Assembly (NCBI RefSeq): GCF_014252375.1
Contig: NZ_CP059221.1
Span: 320,001-384,000 of the forward strand
Length of the DNA stretch: 64,000 nt
Source: Blattabacterium cuenoti
GTDB lineage: Bacteria > Bacteroidota > Bacteroidia > Flavobacteriales > Blattabacteriaceae
Direction: 5' to 3'
This document shows positions 10,189-18,949 of the stretch, piece after piece. The position numbers and the translations under genes were made by a program. How positions within the stretch are numbered: the stretch's first letter is position 1; every line of letters begins with the position of its first letter. The notes below the pieces were generated by a model. That model did not search any database. It was not told the DNA's origin and worked only from the letters and a program-made list of their open reading frames with translations.

Positions 10189-11379
10189 ATGAAAAAGATA
10201 AAAGATGTAAATGATTTTAATTTTAAAAATAAAATAGCTTTACTAAGAGTAGACTATAATGTTCCAGTTGATAAATATGGAAAAATAACGGATGATACAC
10301 GTATTAAATATTCTTTACCTACTATAAATAAAATTATTTCTGATGAAGGAAAAATTGTTATTATATCTCATTTTGGAAGACCTAAAGGTATTTTCAATAA
10401 AAAATATTCATTAAAATTTTTAATACCAATTTTATCTAAAAAATTAAAAAAATCAATTATTTTTTGTCCAAATGTTATAGGGAATGATACAAAAAATAAA
10501 ATTAAATACCTAAAAAATGGTAATATTATTTTATTAGAAAATTTACGTTTTTATAGAGAAGAAGAAAAAGGAGATGAACAATTTTCTTATATTTTGTCAA
10601 AATATGGAGATATTTATGTAAATGATGCATTTGGAGTTTCTCATAGAAAACATTCATCAATAACAATTGTACCAAAATTTTTTAATAAAAAATGTATAGG
10701 ACTTTTAATGAAAAAAGAAATTTACAATCTAAGTATTTTTTTTAGTAAAAAAATTAGTAGACCTGTTACTATAATATTAGGTGGTGTAAAAATATCATCA
10801 AAATTAAATTTTATAAAAAATTTTATAAATATAGCTGATTATATATTAATAGGAGGTGGTTTATCATATCCATTTATAAAAATGGATAGTGGAAATATAG
10901 GAAAATCACTTAATAATATAAAAGAAAAAAAGAAATTAATACAAGAAATATTATATTTAAAAAATAATATAATATATTTTCCAAATGATGTTATTGCTGT
11001 TAAAAATGGAAATTTTAATAATATTAAAATAATATCAATTAATAATATACCTAATAATTGGAAAGGATTAGATATAGGACCTAATTCTATAAATAATTTT
11101 TGTAAAATTATTAATAAATCTAAAACTATATTATGGAATGGACCAATGGGTTTATTTGAGAATAACAAATTTTCTAAAGGAACTATTTCAATTGCAAAAG
11201 AAATTATAAAAATAACAGAAAAAAATTATGCATTTACTATAGTAGGTGGTGGAGATTCCATATATGCATTAAAAATGATAAAAAGTATTGATAAAGTTAG
11301 TTACTTATCTACTGGAGGAGGAGCTATGTTAGAATTTTTAGAGAAAAAAACTTTACCAGGAATAAATATAATAAACTAA
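10189..11379 (+). CDS. pgk: Phosphoglycerate kinase
   Basis: Pgk transfers phosphate from 1,3-bisphosphoglycerate to ADP. The 396-aa protein has full family length: the N-terminal signature ALLRVDYNVPVD, the substrate helix region SHFGRPKG, ILLENLRFYREEEKG, VNDAFGVSHRKH, and the C-terminal nucleotide loop TIVGGGDS. It acts with gpmI (50656-52185) and eno (32248-33543) in lower glycolysis. sod follows on the same strand 44 bp downstream. Confidence 0.97.
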   Translation: MKKIKDVNDFNFKNKIALLRVDYNVPVDKYGKITDDTRIKYSLPTINKIISDEGKIVIISHFGRPKGIFNKKYSLKFLIPILSKKLKKSIIFCPNVIGNDTKNKIKYLKNGNIILLENLRFYREEEKGDEQFSYILSKYGDIYVNDAFGVSHRKHSSITIVPKFFNKKCIGLLMKKEIYNLSIFFSKKISRPVTIILGGVKISSKLNFIKNFINIADYILIGGGLSYPFIKMDSGNIGKSLNNIKEKKKLIQEILYLKNNIIYFPNDVIAVKNGNFNNIKIISINNIPNNWKGLDIGPNSINNFCKIINKSKTILWNGPMGLFENNKFSKGTISIAKEIIKITEKNYAFTIVGGGDSIYALKMIKSIDKVSYLSTGGGAMLEFLEKKTLPGINIIN

Positions 11380-11423
11380 TAAAAAATCAAGTTTTTAATT
11401 ATATTTGTAATAAACTAAAAAAT

Positions 11424-12041
11424 ATGTCATTTAAACTTCCAAAATTATCATATTCATATAAGGATTTTGAACCATATATTGATGAAAAAACTATGGAAAT
11501 TCACTATAAAAAACATCATTTAACTTATGTGAATAATTTGAATAATATTATTTCTGATACTGATATGAAAGATCTTTCTATAGAAGAAATTTTAAGAAGA
11601 TCACATATTGAATCACCTGTTGTTAAAAATAATGCAGGAGGAGTTTATAATCATAATTTATTTTGGAAAATATTGATTCCTTCATCAAAATTTATTCCAC
11701 CAAGCAAATACTTTATTAATATAATAAATGAAAATTTTTCTTCCATGAATAGCTTTAAAAATAAATTTTCAGATATTTCCTTAAAAAAATTTGGATCTGG
11801 ATGGACATGGCTATGTATTAATAATAATAAAGAGTTAAATATTTGTATCACTAGTAATCAAGATAATCCTATTATGTATGGATCAGAATGTGAAGGAATA
11901 CCAATATTAGGTCTAGATCTTTGGGAACATGCCTATTATTTAAAATATCAAAATAGAAGATCAGATTATATATCCTCTTTCTGGAAAATAATAAATTGGA
12001 AAGAAGTAGAAAATAATTATAATAATTCTATTTTAGAATAA
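11424..12041 (+). CDS. sodA: Superoxide dismutase (Fe/Mn family)
   Basis: This enzyme dismutates superoxide to oxygen and hydrogen peroxide. The 205-aa protein keeps the four metal ligands of the family: His in YKKHHLTYV, His in YNHNLFW, and Asp and His in LDLWEHAYYLKYQNRR. GSGWTWL is also conserved. There is no signal peptide, so it is cytosolic. Whether it uses Fe or Mn cannot be settled from these motifs; the symbol sodA is conventional. Its retention fits an aerobic, menaquinone-respiring symbiont. Confidence 0.95.
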   Translation: MSFKLPKLSYSYKDFEPYIDEKTMEIHYKKHHLTYVNNLNNIISDTDMKDLSIEEILRRSHIESPVVKNNAGGVYNHNLFWKILIPSSKFIPPSKYFINIINENFSSMNSFKNKFSDISLKKFGSGWTWLCINNNKELNICITSNQDNPIMYGSECEGIPILGLDLWEHAYYLKYQNRRSDYISSFWKIINWKEVENNYNNSILE

Positions 12042-12063
12042 AAATTATATTTTCATTCTATTT

Positions 12064-12414
12064 ATGGCAATAATTATATTAGATAATATAAAATTATTTG
12101 GACATCATGGATGTCTACCTGAAGAAAAATTAGTTGGTTCTAATTTTTCTATAAAATTAGAAGTAAAGATAGACATTAATAATGTATTTAATGATGATAT
12201 ATATGAAACTGTTGATTACGTATCTCTTTACAATATAATTAAGGAAGAAATGAAAATACCATCAAAAATAATAGAATCTTTAGCAAAAAGAATAATTGAT
12301 AGAATTAATAAAATAAAAAAAATAAAACATACAAAAATAAAAATATGCAAAGAAAATCCTCCAATAAATGGTAAAATAGATAAATTCTGTATTATAATGG
12401 AAAAAAAAATATAA
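12064..12414 (+). CDS. folB: Dihydroneopterin aldolase
   Basis: FolB cleaves 7,8-dihydroneopterin to 6-hydroxymethyl-7,8-dihydropterin in folate synthesis. The 116-aa protein shows the family pattern IKLFGHHGCLPEEKLVG near the N-terminus, ETVDYVSLYNII in the middle, and ICKENPPINGKI near the C-terminus, where the conserved catalytic lysine lies. Length is normal. It sits 22 bp after sod and 7 bp before tRNA-Cys, all on the plus strand. Confidence 0.9.
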   Translation: MAIIILDNIKLFGHHGCLPEEKLVGSNFSIKLEVKIDINNVFNDDIYETVDYVSLYNIIKEEMKIPSKIIESLAKRIIDRINKIKKIKHTKIKICKENPPINGKIDKFCIIMEKKI

Positions 12415-12421
12415 TTTTTAT

Positions 12422-12493
12422 GGCACTGTGGCCGAATGGATAAGGCAGAGGTCTGCAAAACCTTTTAAAGCGGTTCGATTCCGCTCTGTGCCT
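12422..12493 (+). tRNA. tRNA-Cys (GCA)
   Basis: A 72-nt cloverleaf. The anticodon loop CTGCAAA contains GCA, the T arm AGCGG-TTCGATT-CCGCT is intact, and the discriminator is U, which is the key identity element for cysteinyl-tRNA synthetase. The acceptor GGCACTG against CTGTGCC has a T-T mismatch at position 6-67. The following gene, hemD, starts 42 bp after the tRNA end. An open frame reading through this tRNA into hemD is not a real N-terminus. Confidence 0.96.
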
Positions 12494-12535
12494 CAAATTA
12501 ATAAAAATATTAAAAATATAAATAATTGTAATTTA

Positions 12536-13321
12536 ATGAACATTCTTATTTCACAATCTATATATATTGGACCTAATTCACCATATTTAGAGCTTAGCAA
12601 AAAAAAAAATGTAAAAATATATTGTAAATCTTTTATAAAAATAATAGATGTATCATCTTCTTATGTAAGAAGACAAAAAATTAATTTTTCTGATTTTAAT
12701 GCAATTATTTTTTTAAGTAAAAAATCCGTAGATTATTACTTTAGAATTGCTAATTCTATGAGATTTAAAATTCCTACTACTATGAAATATTTTTGTAAAA
12801 CAGAATCAATAGCTTTTTATTTACAAAAATATATTACTTACAGAAAAAGAAAAATATATACTGGAAAAAAAAATTTTTCAGAATTAATACCTTATATAAA
12901 AAATAATTCAAATAAAAAATTTCTTTTACCATCTTCAGATATATTATCATCTCTTGTTCCAAACATGTTAAATAAATTAAAAATTTTTTGGGAAAGAGTA
13001 ATTTTATATAAAACTGTTTCTAATGATTTATCAGACATAAACATAAAAAACATATATTACGATATTTTAGTTTTTTTTAGTCCTGCTGGTATAAAATCCT
13101 TATTTCATAATTTTCCAAAATTTAACCAAAAAAAAACTACAATTGCAACTTTTGGGAAAAATACATTTGATGAAGCATATAAATCAGGTTTAAAAATAGA
13201 TATAAAAATTCCAAATTCTAAATTTACATCAATGGCTATGGCGTTAGAAGAATATATAAAAAAAACAAAAGAAATTAAATATTATTCTACAGTTACAGAT
13301 TTTGCTAAATTTCTAGGTTGA
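12536..13321 (+). CDS. hemD: Uroporphyrinogen-III synthase (HemD-like)
   Basis: This 261-aa protein resembles flavobacterial uroporphyrinogen-III synthases, which close hydroxymethylbilane to uroporphyrinogen III, the precursor of siroheme and heme. Family-like stretches are NILISQSIYIGPNSPYLEL, KYFCKTESIAFYLQKYI, FLLPSSD and YYDILVFFSPAGIKSLF. The start at 12536 is chosen because the longer open frame from 12428 runs through tRNA-Cys. The last 40 bp overlap glmS tail to tail. HemD proteins diverge strongly, so the assignment rests on the flavobacterial pattern. A link to siroheme for sulfite reductase (cysJ, 21304-22920) is inferred. Confidence 0.82.
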   Translation: MNILISQSIYIGPNSPYLELSKKKNVKIYCKSFIKIIDVSSSYVRRQKINFSDFNAIIFLSKKSVDYYFRIANSMRFKIPTTMKYFCKTESIAFYLQKYITYRKRKIYTGKKNFSELIPYIKNNSNKKFLLPSSDILSSLVPNMLNKLKIFWERVILYKTVSNDLSDINIKNIYYDILVFFSPAGIKSLFHNFPKFNQKKTTIATFGKNTFDEAYKSGLKIDIKIPNSKFTSMAMALEEYIKKTKEIKYYSTVTDFAKFLG

Positions 13322-15132
13322 TCTATATTTTTTCCACGTAAAAAAGCAATTTGATAAGCTAATAACTGAAGAGGTATAACTGTTATTAACGGACTCAATT
13401 CTTCAATTGTATCTGGAATATTTATAACATGATCAGCTAACATTCTAACTTGTACATCATCTTTATTAATTAATGCAATGATTTTCCCCCTTCTAGCTTT
13501 AATTTCTTGAATATTACTTAACATTTTCTTGTAACTACCTTTTAAAGGAGATATTACAATAACAGGAATATTTTTATCTATTAAAGCCATTGGTCCATGT
13601 TTCATTTCTGCTGCAGGGAATCCCTCTGCATGAATGTAAGATATTTCTTTTAATTTTAAAGCACCTTCTAATGCTACTGGAAAATTAATTCCTCTACCTA
13701 AATAGATAAAATTATTTGTGTAATACAATAAATTAGATATTTTTTTTATAGAACTATTGTATTTTATTACGTAGTTTATTTTTTCTGGAATTAAACTAAG
13801 TTCTTTGCAAATTTCTTTATAAGATAGATCACTTATTATAGACTTATATTTTCCTATTTTAAGAGCTATTAAAGTAAGTATAGTTATTTGTGAAGTAAAT
13901 GCTTTTGTAGATGCTACACCTATTTCTGGACCAGCATGTATATAAACTCCAGCATTAACGTTTCTAGCAATAGAAGATCCTACTACATTACAAATACCAA
14001 AAACAAATGCACCCTTTTTTTTAGCTAGTTTTAAAGCTGATAAAGTATCAGCAGTTTCTCCAGACTGGGATATTACAATAACAATATCTTTTTTTCCAAT
14101 AATAGGATTTCTATATCTAAATTCTGAAGAATATTCAACTTCAACTGGAATACGTGTATATTTTTCTAATAAATATTCTCCAATTAAACCAGCATGCCAT
14201 GATGTACCACAAGCTACTATTATAATAGAATTTGCATTAATAAATTTTTCTTTATTAGATTCAATTCCATTTATACAAATAATTTTTTTAGAAATTAATA
14301 ATCTCCCACGCAAAGTATCTAATATTGTTTTTGGTTGTTCGCATATTTCTTTCAACATAAAATATTTATACTCTCCTTTCTCAATTTCTTTTAAATTTAT
14401 TTTTAATCTTTTTATAATAGGATTAAGTTTATGATTATTAATAATCTTTCTAAGATCTAATTCCTTATTTTTTTTTAAAATAGCCATTTCTCCATCTTTC
14501 ATATAGATAACATTTTTAGTATAATTTATAAAAGGTATTGGATCTGATGCTATAAAAAATTCTTTTTTACCAATACCTATTATTAAAGGACTACCTAGTT
14601 TAGCTATAATTATTGTTTCTGGATTTGATTTTTCTAAAATAGCAATTGAGTAAGCTCCAATAATTTCATTTAATGAAACTCTTACTGCTTCTTCTAATGA
14701 TAAATTATTTTCATATTTTATATATTCAATCAAGTTAACTAGAACTTCTGTATCAGTTTTACTATTAAAAGTATAACCATTTTTTAATAAAATAATTTTT
14801 ATTGCATGATAATTTTCTATAATTCCGTTATGAATCATAACAAGATTATTAGAATTAGATACATGAGGATGAGCATTTATGTCATTTGGTTCTCCATGTG
14901 TTGCCCATCTAGTATGTCCTATCCCAACAGTACCTGTTAATTTATTTTTAAAAGAATAGATTTTTTTCTCTAATTCATTAACTTTACCTTTTGTTTTAAA
15001 TAAGCTATATCCATTTTTATTTATTATAGAAATTCCAGAACTATCATAACCACGATATTCTAATTTTTTTAATCCATTAATAAGAATATGATATGCTTCT
15101 CTATACCCTAAATATCCAATTATTCCACACAT
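13282..15132 (-). CDS. glmS: Glutamine--fructose-6-phosphate aminotransferase
   Basis: GlmS makes glucosamine 6-phosphate from fructose 6-phosphate and glutamine, the first step to UDP-GlcNAc for peptidoglycan. The 616-aa protein has the N-terminal nucleophile after Met (MCGIIGYLG), the glutaminase motifs HTRWATHGEPN and HNGIIENY, and two SIS domains (ACGTSWHAGL, SQSGETADT, GRGINFPVALEGALKLKEIS). It ends with the family tail NLAKSVTVE. It converges with and overlaps hemD by 40 bp. The GT5-like gene lies 42 bp upstream on the same strand. Confidence 0.97.
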   Translation of the reverse strand: MCGIIGYLGYREAYHILINGLKKLEYRGYDSSGISIINKNGYSLFKTKGKVNELEKKIYSFKNKLTGTVGIGHTRWATHGEPNDINAHPHVSNSNNLVMIHNGIIENYHAIKIILLKNGYTFNSKTDTEVLVNLIEYIKYENNLSLEEAVRVSLNEIIGAYSIAILEKSNPETIIIAKLGSPLIIGIGKKEFFIASDPIPFINYTKNVIYMKDGEMAILKKNKELDLRKIINNHKLNPIIKRLKINLKEIEKGEYKYFMLKEICEQPKTILDTLRGRLLISKKIICINGIESNKEKFINANSIIIVACGTSWHAGLIGEYLLEKYTRIPVEVEYSSEFRYRNPIIGKKDIVIVISQSGETADTLSALKLAKKKGAFVFGICNVVGSSIARNVNAGVYIHAGPEIGVASTKAFTSQITILTLIALKIGKYKSIISDLSYKEICKELSLIPEKINYVIKYNSSIKKISNLLYYTNNFIYLGRGINFPVALEGALKLKEISYIHAEGFPAAEMKHGPMALIDKNIPVIVISPLKGSYKKMLSNIQEIKARRGKIIALINKDDVQVRMLADHVINIPDTIEELSPLITVIPLQLLAYQIAFLRGKNIDQPRNLAKSVTVE

Positions 15133-15174
15133 TATTTTAGTGAAAATTATAAATATTTTTTAAAAATTTATTCA

Positions 15175-15969
15175 TTATTTATAAAATTGTTTATAAATAG
15201 CTTCTATTTCATCTGATGATGAATATGAATATTTCAATATTTTATTTTTTTTTATAAAATCTTCTATTTCATCTTCAAATGAAATATCTCCTTTTATTAT
15301 TCCATCAGAAAAATATATACATAACTTTGTTAAGTTAATATAATTTGGATTTTTTAAAAGATCTAATTCTTTAGATTCAATTCCATCAAATTTTATTTTT
15401 TTTATTATTTCTTTGTTAAGAATACCATTAAATAATTTGTTATAAATAGAGGAAATTATTTTCGTTTCTTTATATATAATCTCATTTTTGAAATATTTTT
15501 TTATATATAATGGAATAAAATAACTAATCCATCCATATAAATGAATAATATCTGGTTTCCAATTTAATTTTTTAACAGTTTCTAATACTCCTTTAGCAAA
15601 AAAAAGAGCTCTTTCATCGTTATCTTCAAAAAAGATACCATTTTCATCTTTATCAATAGCTTTCCTTTTAAAGTACTCTTCATTATCTATAAAATAAACT
15701 TGCAATCTGACATCAGGAATAGAAGCTACTTTTATCAAAAGTGATTGATATACATCATTAATAATTAAATTCATGCCTGACAAACGAATTACTTCATGTA
15801 ATTGATGTCTTCTTTCATTTATTATTCCAAATCTAGGCATAAATATCCGTACATCATTTCCTACAGATTGCATAAATTTAATAGTTTTTGAAACTGATAA
15901 AGAAATTGAATTTTTTGAAGAAAAAGGAAACAAATATGAAGAAACATATAATATGCGTTTACCTGTCAT
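15175..15969 (-). CDS. Stand-alone glycogen/starch-synthase catalytic-domain protein (GT5 N-terminal half)
   Basis: This 264-aa protein matches only the N-terminal half of glycogen synthases: RILYVSSYLFPFSSKNSIS at the start, VRIFMPRFGIINERRH, and KPDIIHLYGWISYFIPLY. The second Rossmann domain, which carries the ADP-glucose site, is missing. The stop is clean, and a similar half-length protein occurs near glmS or panC in free-living flavobacteria as I recall, so it is probably a genuine short family and not a recent truncation. Full glycogen synthase activity is unlikely. Expression with glmS (42 bp downstream, same strand) suggests a role in sugar or envelope metabolism, but this is inference. 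Confidence 0.75.
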   Translation of the reverse strand: MTGKRILYVSSYLFPFSSKNSISLSVSKTIKFMQSVGNDVRIFMPRFGIINERRHQLHEVIRLSGMNLIINDVYQSLLIKVASIPDVRLQVYFIDNEEYFKRKAIDKDENGIFFEDNDERALFFAKGVLETVKKLNWKPDIIHLYGWISYFIPLYIKKYFKNEIIYKETKIISSIYNKLFNGILNKEIIKKIKFDGIESKELDLLKNPNYINLTKLCIYFSDGIIKGDISFEDEIEDFIKKNKILKYSYSSSDEIEAIYKQFYK

Positions 15970-16031
15970 CTTTTTAAGGATTTTATTTTTGAAATATATA
16001 AAAAAAAGGATAACTGCAAATATAAAAAATA

Positions 16032-16050
16032 ATATCCAATTTATGGATAT
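16032..16050. promoter_or_regulatory. 7-bp inverted repeat in the divergent gap before rnr
   Basis: ATATCCA-ATTTA-TGGATAT is a perfect 7-bp dyad with a 5-bp centre in the 136-bp region between the GT5-like gene (minus) and rnr (plus). It lies 55 bp before the rnr ATG. It has the form of an operator or small hairpin; the AT-rich background makes chance formation possible. Confidence 0.3.
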
Positions 16051-16105
16051 AAAAAAATTAAATTTTAAAAAAAATTTTTAAGATATATAAATAATTTTGT
16101 TAATT

Positions 16106-18061
16106 ATGAAATTAAAAAACAAAAATAATAAAATTAATTTTAAAAAAAATCGTAATAATTATAATTATAGTAATGGCATAATTAATATAACAAATCAAGG
16201 TTATGCTTTTGTAAAAATAAAAAAAAATAATAAAACTATTTTTATTCCTAAAAATAAAATTAATAGATCTTTAGAGGGAGATACAGTTAAAGTTAAGTTT
16301 AAAAAAAATATCAATAAAATTAAAATAAAAGGAGAAATAATAAAAATATTAAAAAGAAAAACAAAAAAGTTTGTTGGTATTTTAAAAAAAAATTATAAAG
16401 ACTATTGTTTTAATCCAAAAAACAATAATTTTATTGTTTGCAATAAAATTATTGTTAATATACCAAAAATTAAATCAGAAAAATATAAAAATAATTATAA
16501 AGTTTTAGTTGAGATAACTTCTTGGCCAAAAAATTTAAAAAATCCATTAGGAAAAATATTAAAAGTATTTGGAAAAGTTGGAGAATATAAAACTGAACTT
16601 TATTCTTTATTGGAAGAATATAATATTTCTTATAAATTTTCTAAAAATATAGAAAAAGAAGCAAAAAAAATATTTTCAAAAGGAATTTTGAATTCTAAAT
16701 TAGAATTAAGAAAAGATATGAGAAATATTAATACATTTACTATAGACCCAAGTAATGCAAAAGATTTTGATGATGCTATTTCAATTAGGGAAATTAATAA
16801 TAAAATTTGGGAAATAGGTATTCATATATCTGATGTTACATATTTTATTAAAGAAAATAGTGAATTAGACAAGGAAGCGTACTTAAGAAATACATCTATT
16901 TACTTAATAGAAAAAGTTATACCTATGTTACCTAATATTTTATCTAATGAACTTTGTTCTTTAAAACCTAAAAAAGATAAACTAAGTTTTTCTGTAATTT
17001 TTAATATTAACGAAAAAGGAGAATTATTAAAAAGTTGGATTGGAAAAACAATTATAAGATCTGATAAAAAATTTACTTATGATGAAGTACAAAAAATAAT
17101 AAATGAAAAAAAAGGATTTTTTTATAAAGAAATTAATACTTTATTTTTATTATCTAAAAAATTAATTAATAAAAGATTAAATAATGGATCTATTTTTTTA
17201 GATAGAATTGAAGCAAAATTTAAGTTGGATAAAAATAATAATCCAAAATCTATAGTTTTAGAAAAAAATAATGAAGCTCATTCTATAATAGAAGAATTTA
17301 TGTTACTAACTAATAAAAAAGTATCAGAATTTGTAAGTAATAAAATAACAAAGAAACCATATATATATAGAATACATGATAAACCAGATTACGAAAAAAT
17401 TTTTGTTCTAAAAAAAATTATAAAACCTTTAGGTTATTTTTTAGATTTAAATAACATAAAAGATTCTATAAACCATTTATTAAAAAAAATAAAAGGTAAA
17501 CCTGAACAAAATATGATTGAAAATTTAATTTTACGTTCTATGAATAAAGCTAAATATTCAACAAAAAATATAGGACATTATGGATTATCTTTTATTTATT
17601 ATACTCATTTTACTTCTCCTATTAGGAGATATTCTGATATAATAGCTCATAGATTATTAAATAATTATTTATTAAATAAAAAAGTAAAATCCGTAGATTT
17701 TTACGAAAAACAATCACAATACTGTAGTTATAAGGAACGTGTAGCCATAGATATTGAAAGAGATTTTTTAAAATATATACAAATAAAATTTTTAAAAAAT
17801 TTTTTAGGAAAAGAATTTGATGGAGTTATAACTGGATTTACAGAATGGGGGGTTTACATTGATATAATACAGTTTCAAACAGAAGGAATGATAAAATTAC
17901 GTGATATAAAAGAAGATAGTTACACTCTAGATCCAAATGGTCATAGTATAATAGGTAAAAATAAAAAAAATTATTATTTATTAGGAGATAAAGTAAAAGT
18001 AAAATTAATAAATATAGATTTAGAAAAAAAAAGAATTATTTTAAACTGGATAAAAAAATAA
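16106..18061 (+). CDS. rnr: Ribonuclease R (RNase II/R family exoribonuclease)
   Basis: A 3'-5' exoribonuclease that degrades structured RNA. The 651-aa protein has cold-shock-like OB domains at the N-terminus, the RNB catalytic domain with TIDPSNAKDFDDAISI (metal-binding Asp cluster) and HYGLSFIYYTHFTSPIRRYSD, and a C-terminal S1 domain (FDGVITGFTEWGVYIDI). Overall length is short for RNase R, mainly at the N-terminus. The frame could start at a TTG three codons earlier (16097), but ATG 16106 fits MKLKNKNNK better. It ends 8 bp before convergent coaD. Confidence 0.92.
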   Translation: MKLKNKNNKINFKKNRNNYNYSNGIINITNQGYAFVKIKKNNKTIFIPKNKINRSLEGDTVKVKFKKNINKIKIKGEIIKILKRKTKKFVGILKKNYKDYCFNPKNNNFIVCNKIIVNIPKIKSEKYKNNYKVLVEITSWPKNLKNPLGKILKVFGKVGEYKTELYSLLEEYNISYKFSKNIEKEAKKIFSKGILNSKLELRKDMRNINTFTIDPSNAKDFDDAISIREINNKIWEIGIHISDVTYFIKENSELDKEAYLRNTSIYLIEKVIPMLPNILSNELCSLKPKKDKLSFSVIFNINEKGELLKSWIGKTIIRSDKKFTYDEVQKIINEKKGFFYKEINTLFLLSKKLINKRLNNGSIFLDRIEAKFKLDKNNNPKSIVLEKNNEAHSIIEEFMLLTNKKVSEFVSNKITKKPYIYRIHDKPDYEKIFVLKKIIKPLGYFLDLNNIKDSINHLLKKIKGKPEQNMIENLILRSMNKAKYSTKNIGHYGLSFIYYTHFTSPIRRYSDIIAHRLLNNYLLNKKVKSVDFYEKQSQYCSYKERVAIDIERDFLKYIQIKFLKNFLGKEFDGVITGFTEWGVYIDIIQFQTEGMIKLRDIKEDSYTLDPNGHSIIGKNKKNYYLLGDKVKVKLINIDLEKKRIILNWIKK

Positions 18062-18069
18062 AAAATATT

Positions 18070-18555
18070 TTAATTTATTCTTACAGATTGAGGAACAAAT
18101 AATGTATAATCACCACCATTTTTTATGATACTTCTTACAAAAAAAGAACTAATATGCGATTTTTCATAAGAAGAAAATAAAAAAACAGTTTCAATATTAT
18201 ATTTTTTTTCCAAAATTTTATTTACAAATAAAATATTTTTTTCAAATTCAAAATCAAATTGATTACGAATTCCTCTCAATAAAAATTTTACTTTTTTTTT
18301 TTTACAAAAAGATATAGTTAATCCTTTAAAAGAGTCTATTTCTATTTTATTAAAAATATTATATTCTAAAAAAGAATCATGTATCCATTTTTTTCTTTTT
18401 TTTATAGAAAACATATTTTTTTTACTTGAGTTATCACCAATAGCAACAATTACTTTATCAAATAAATTTAAAGATCTAATTACAATATCACAATGACCTA
18501 AAGTTATTGGATCAAAAGTACCAGGAAACACAGCTATTTTTTTTAATATTTTCAT
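18070..18555 (-). CDS. coaD: Phosphopantetheine adenylyltransferase
   Basis: CoaD adenylates 4'-phosphopantetheine to dephospho-CoA. The 161-aa protein carries the nucleotidyltransferase signature AVFPGTFDPITLGHCDIV, LLRGIRNQFDFEFE, and SSYEKSHISSFFVRSI, all typical of CoaD, at normal length. It is transcribed away from a 394-bp non-coding region and converges with rnr. Confidence 0.96.
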   Translation of the reverse strand: MKILKKIAVFPGTFDPITLGHCDIVIRSLNLFDKVIVAIGDNSSKKNMFSIKKRKKWIHDSFLEYNIFNKIEIDSFKGLTISFCKKKKVKFLLRGIRNQFDFEFEKNILFVNKILEKKYNIETVFLFSSYEKSHISSFFVRSIIKNGGDYTLFVPQSVRIN

Positions 18556-18949
18556 TATTATATCATATTATAAATCTATAAAAATTTTTAGAATTTTTCG
18601 ACTAAAAAAAATAAAAAATTTATTTAATAACGTTTTATATAATCAAAAAAACAATAATCTTAATAGAAGTAAAATCTGAATATAAAATAAATTTTTAATA
18701 AAAATTTTTTAAAAAATATAAATTAAAAACATTTTTAATTCATAAAATTATATCTATGTAATAAATTAAAATAAAAAAATTTTATTATTTCGATTTTAAA
18801 AAATATAGTTTTTTTACATAAAAAATCCTAACTATATTGTAAAAATAGGATAGTATTAACAATATATTTATCTAAAAATTAAAATTTAATTATTTATAAA
18901 TATTAAAAAAATATTATCACGTGTAATAATATAAATAATTTTTACATAC
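18556..18949. other. 394-bp non-coding region between coaD and the PBP gene, with inverted repeats
   Basis: This is the longest gene-free stretch in the window. No ORF, tRNA or known small RNA is recognisable. It holds AATATAGTT/AACTATATT (9-bp arms, about 18812-18838), a competing pair ATCCTA/TAGGAT starting about 18826, and ATTATCACGTGTAATAAT (18913-18930), an imperfect dyad around ACGT ending 19 bp before the PBP start. The first two repeats share bases and cannot both form. A weak TATATTTA box with an upstream TTG follows them. It is either a decayed gene or a long regulated leader. Confidence 0.5.

Noticed and set aside
12428-12535. Upstream in-frame extension of hemD
   Set aside because: It runs through tRNA-Cys; family homology starts at MNILISQ (12536).
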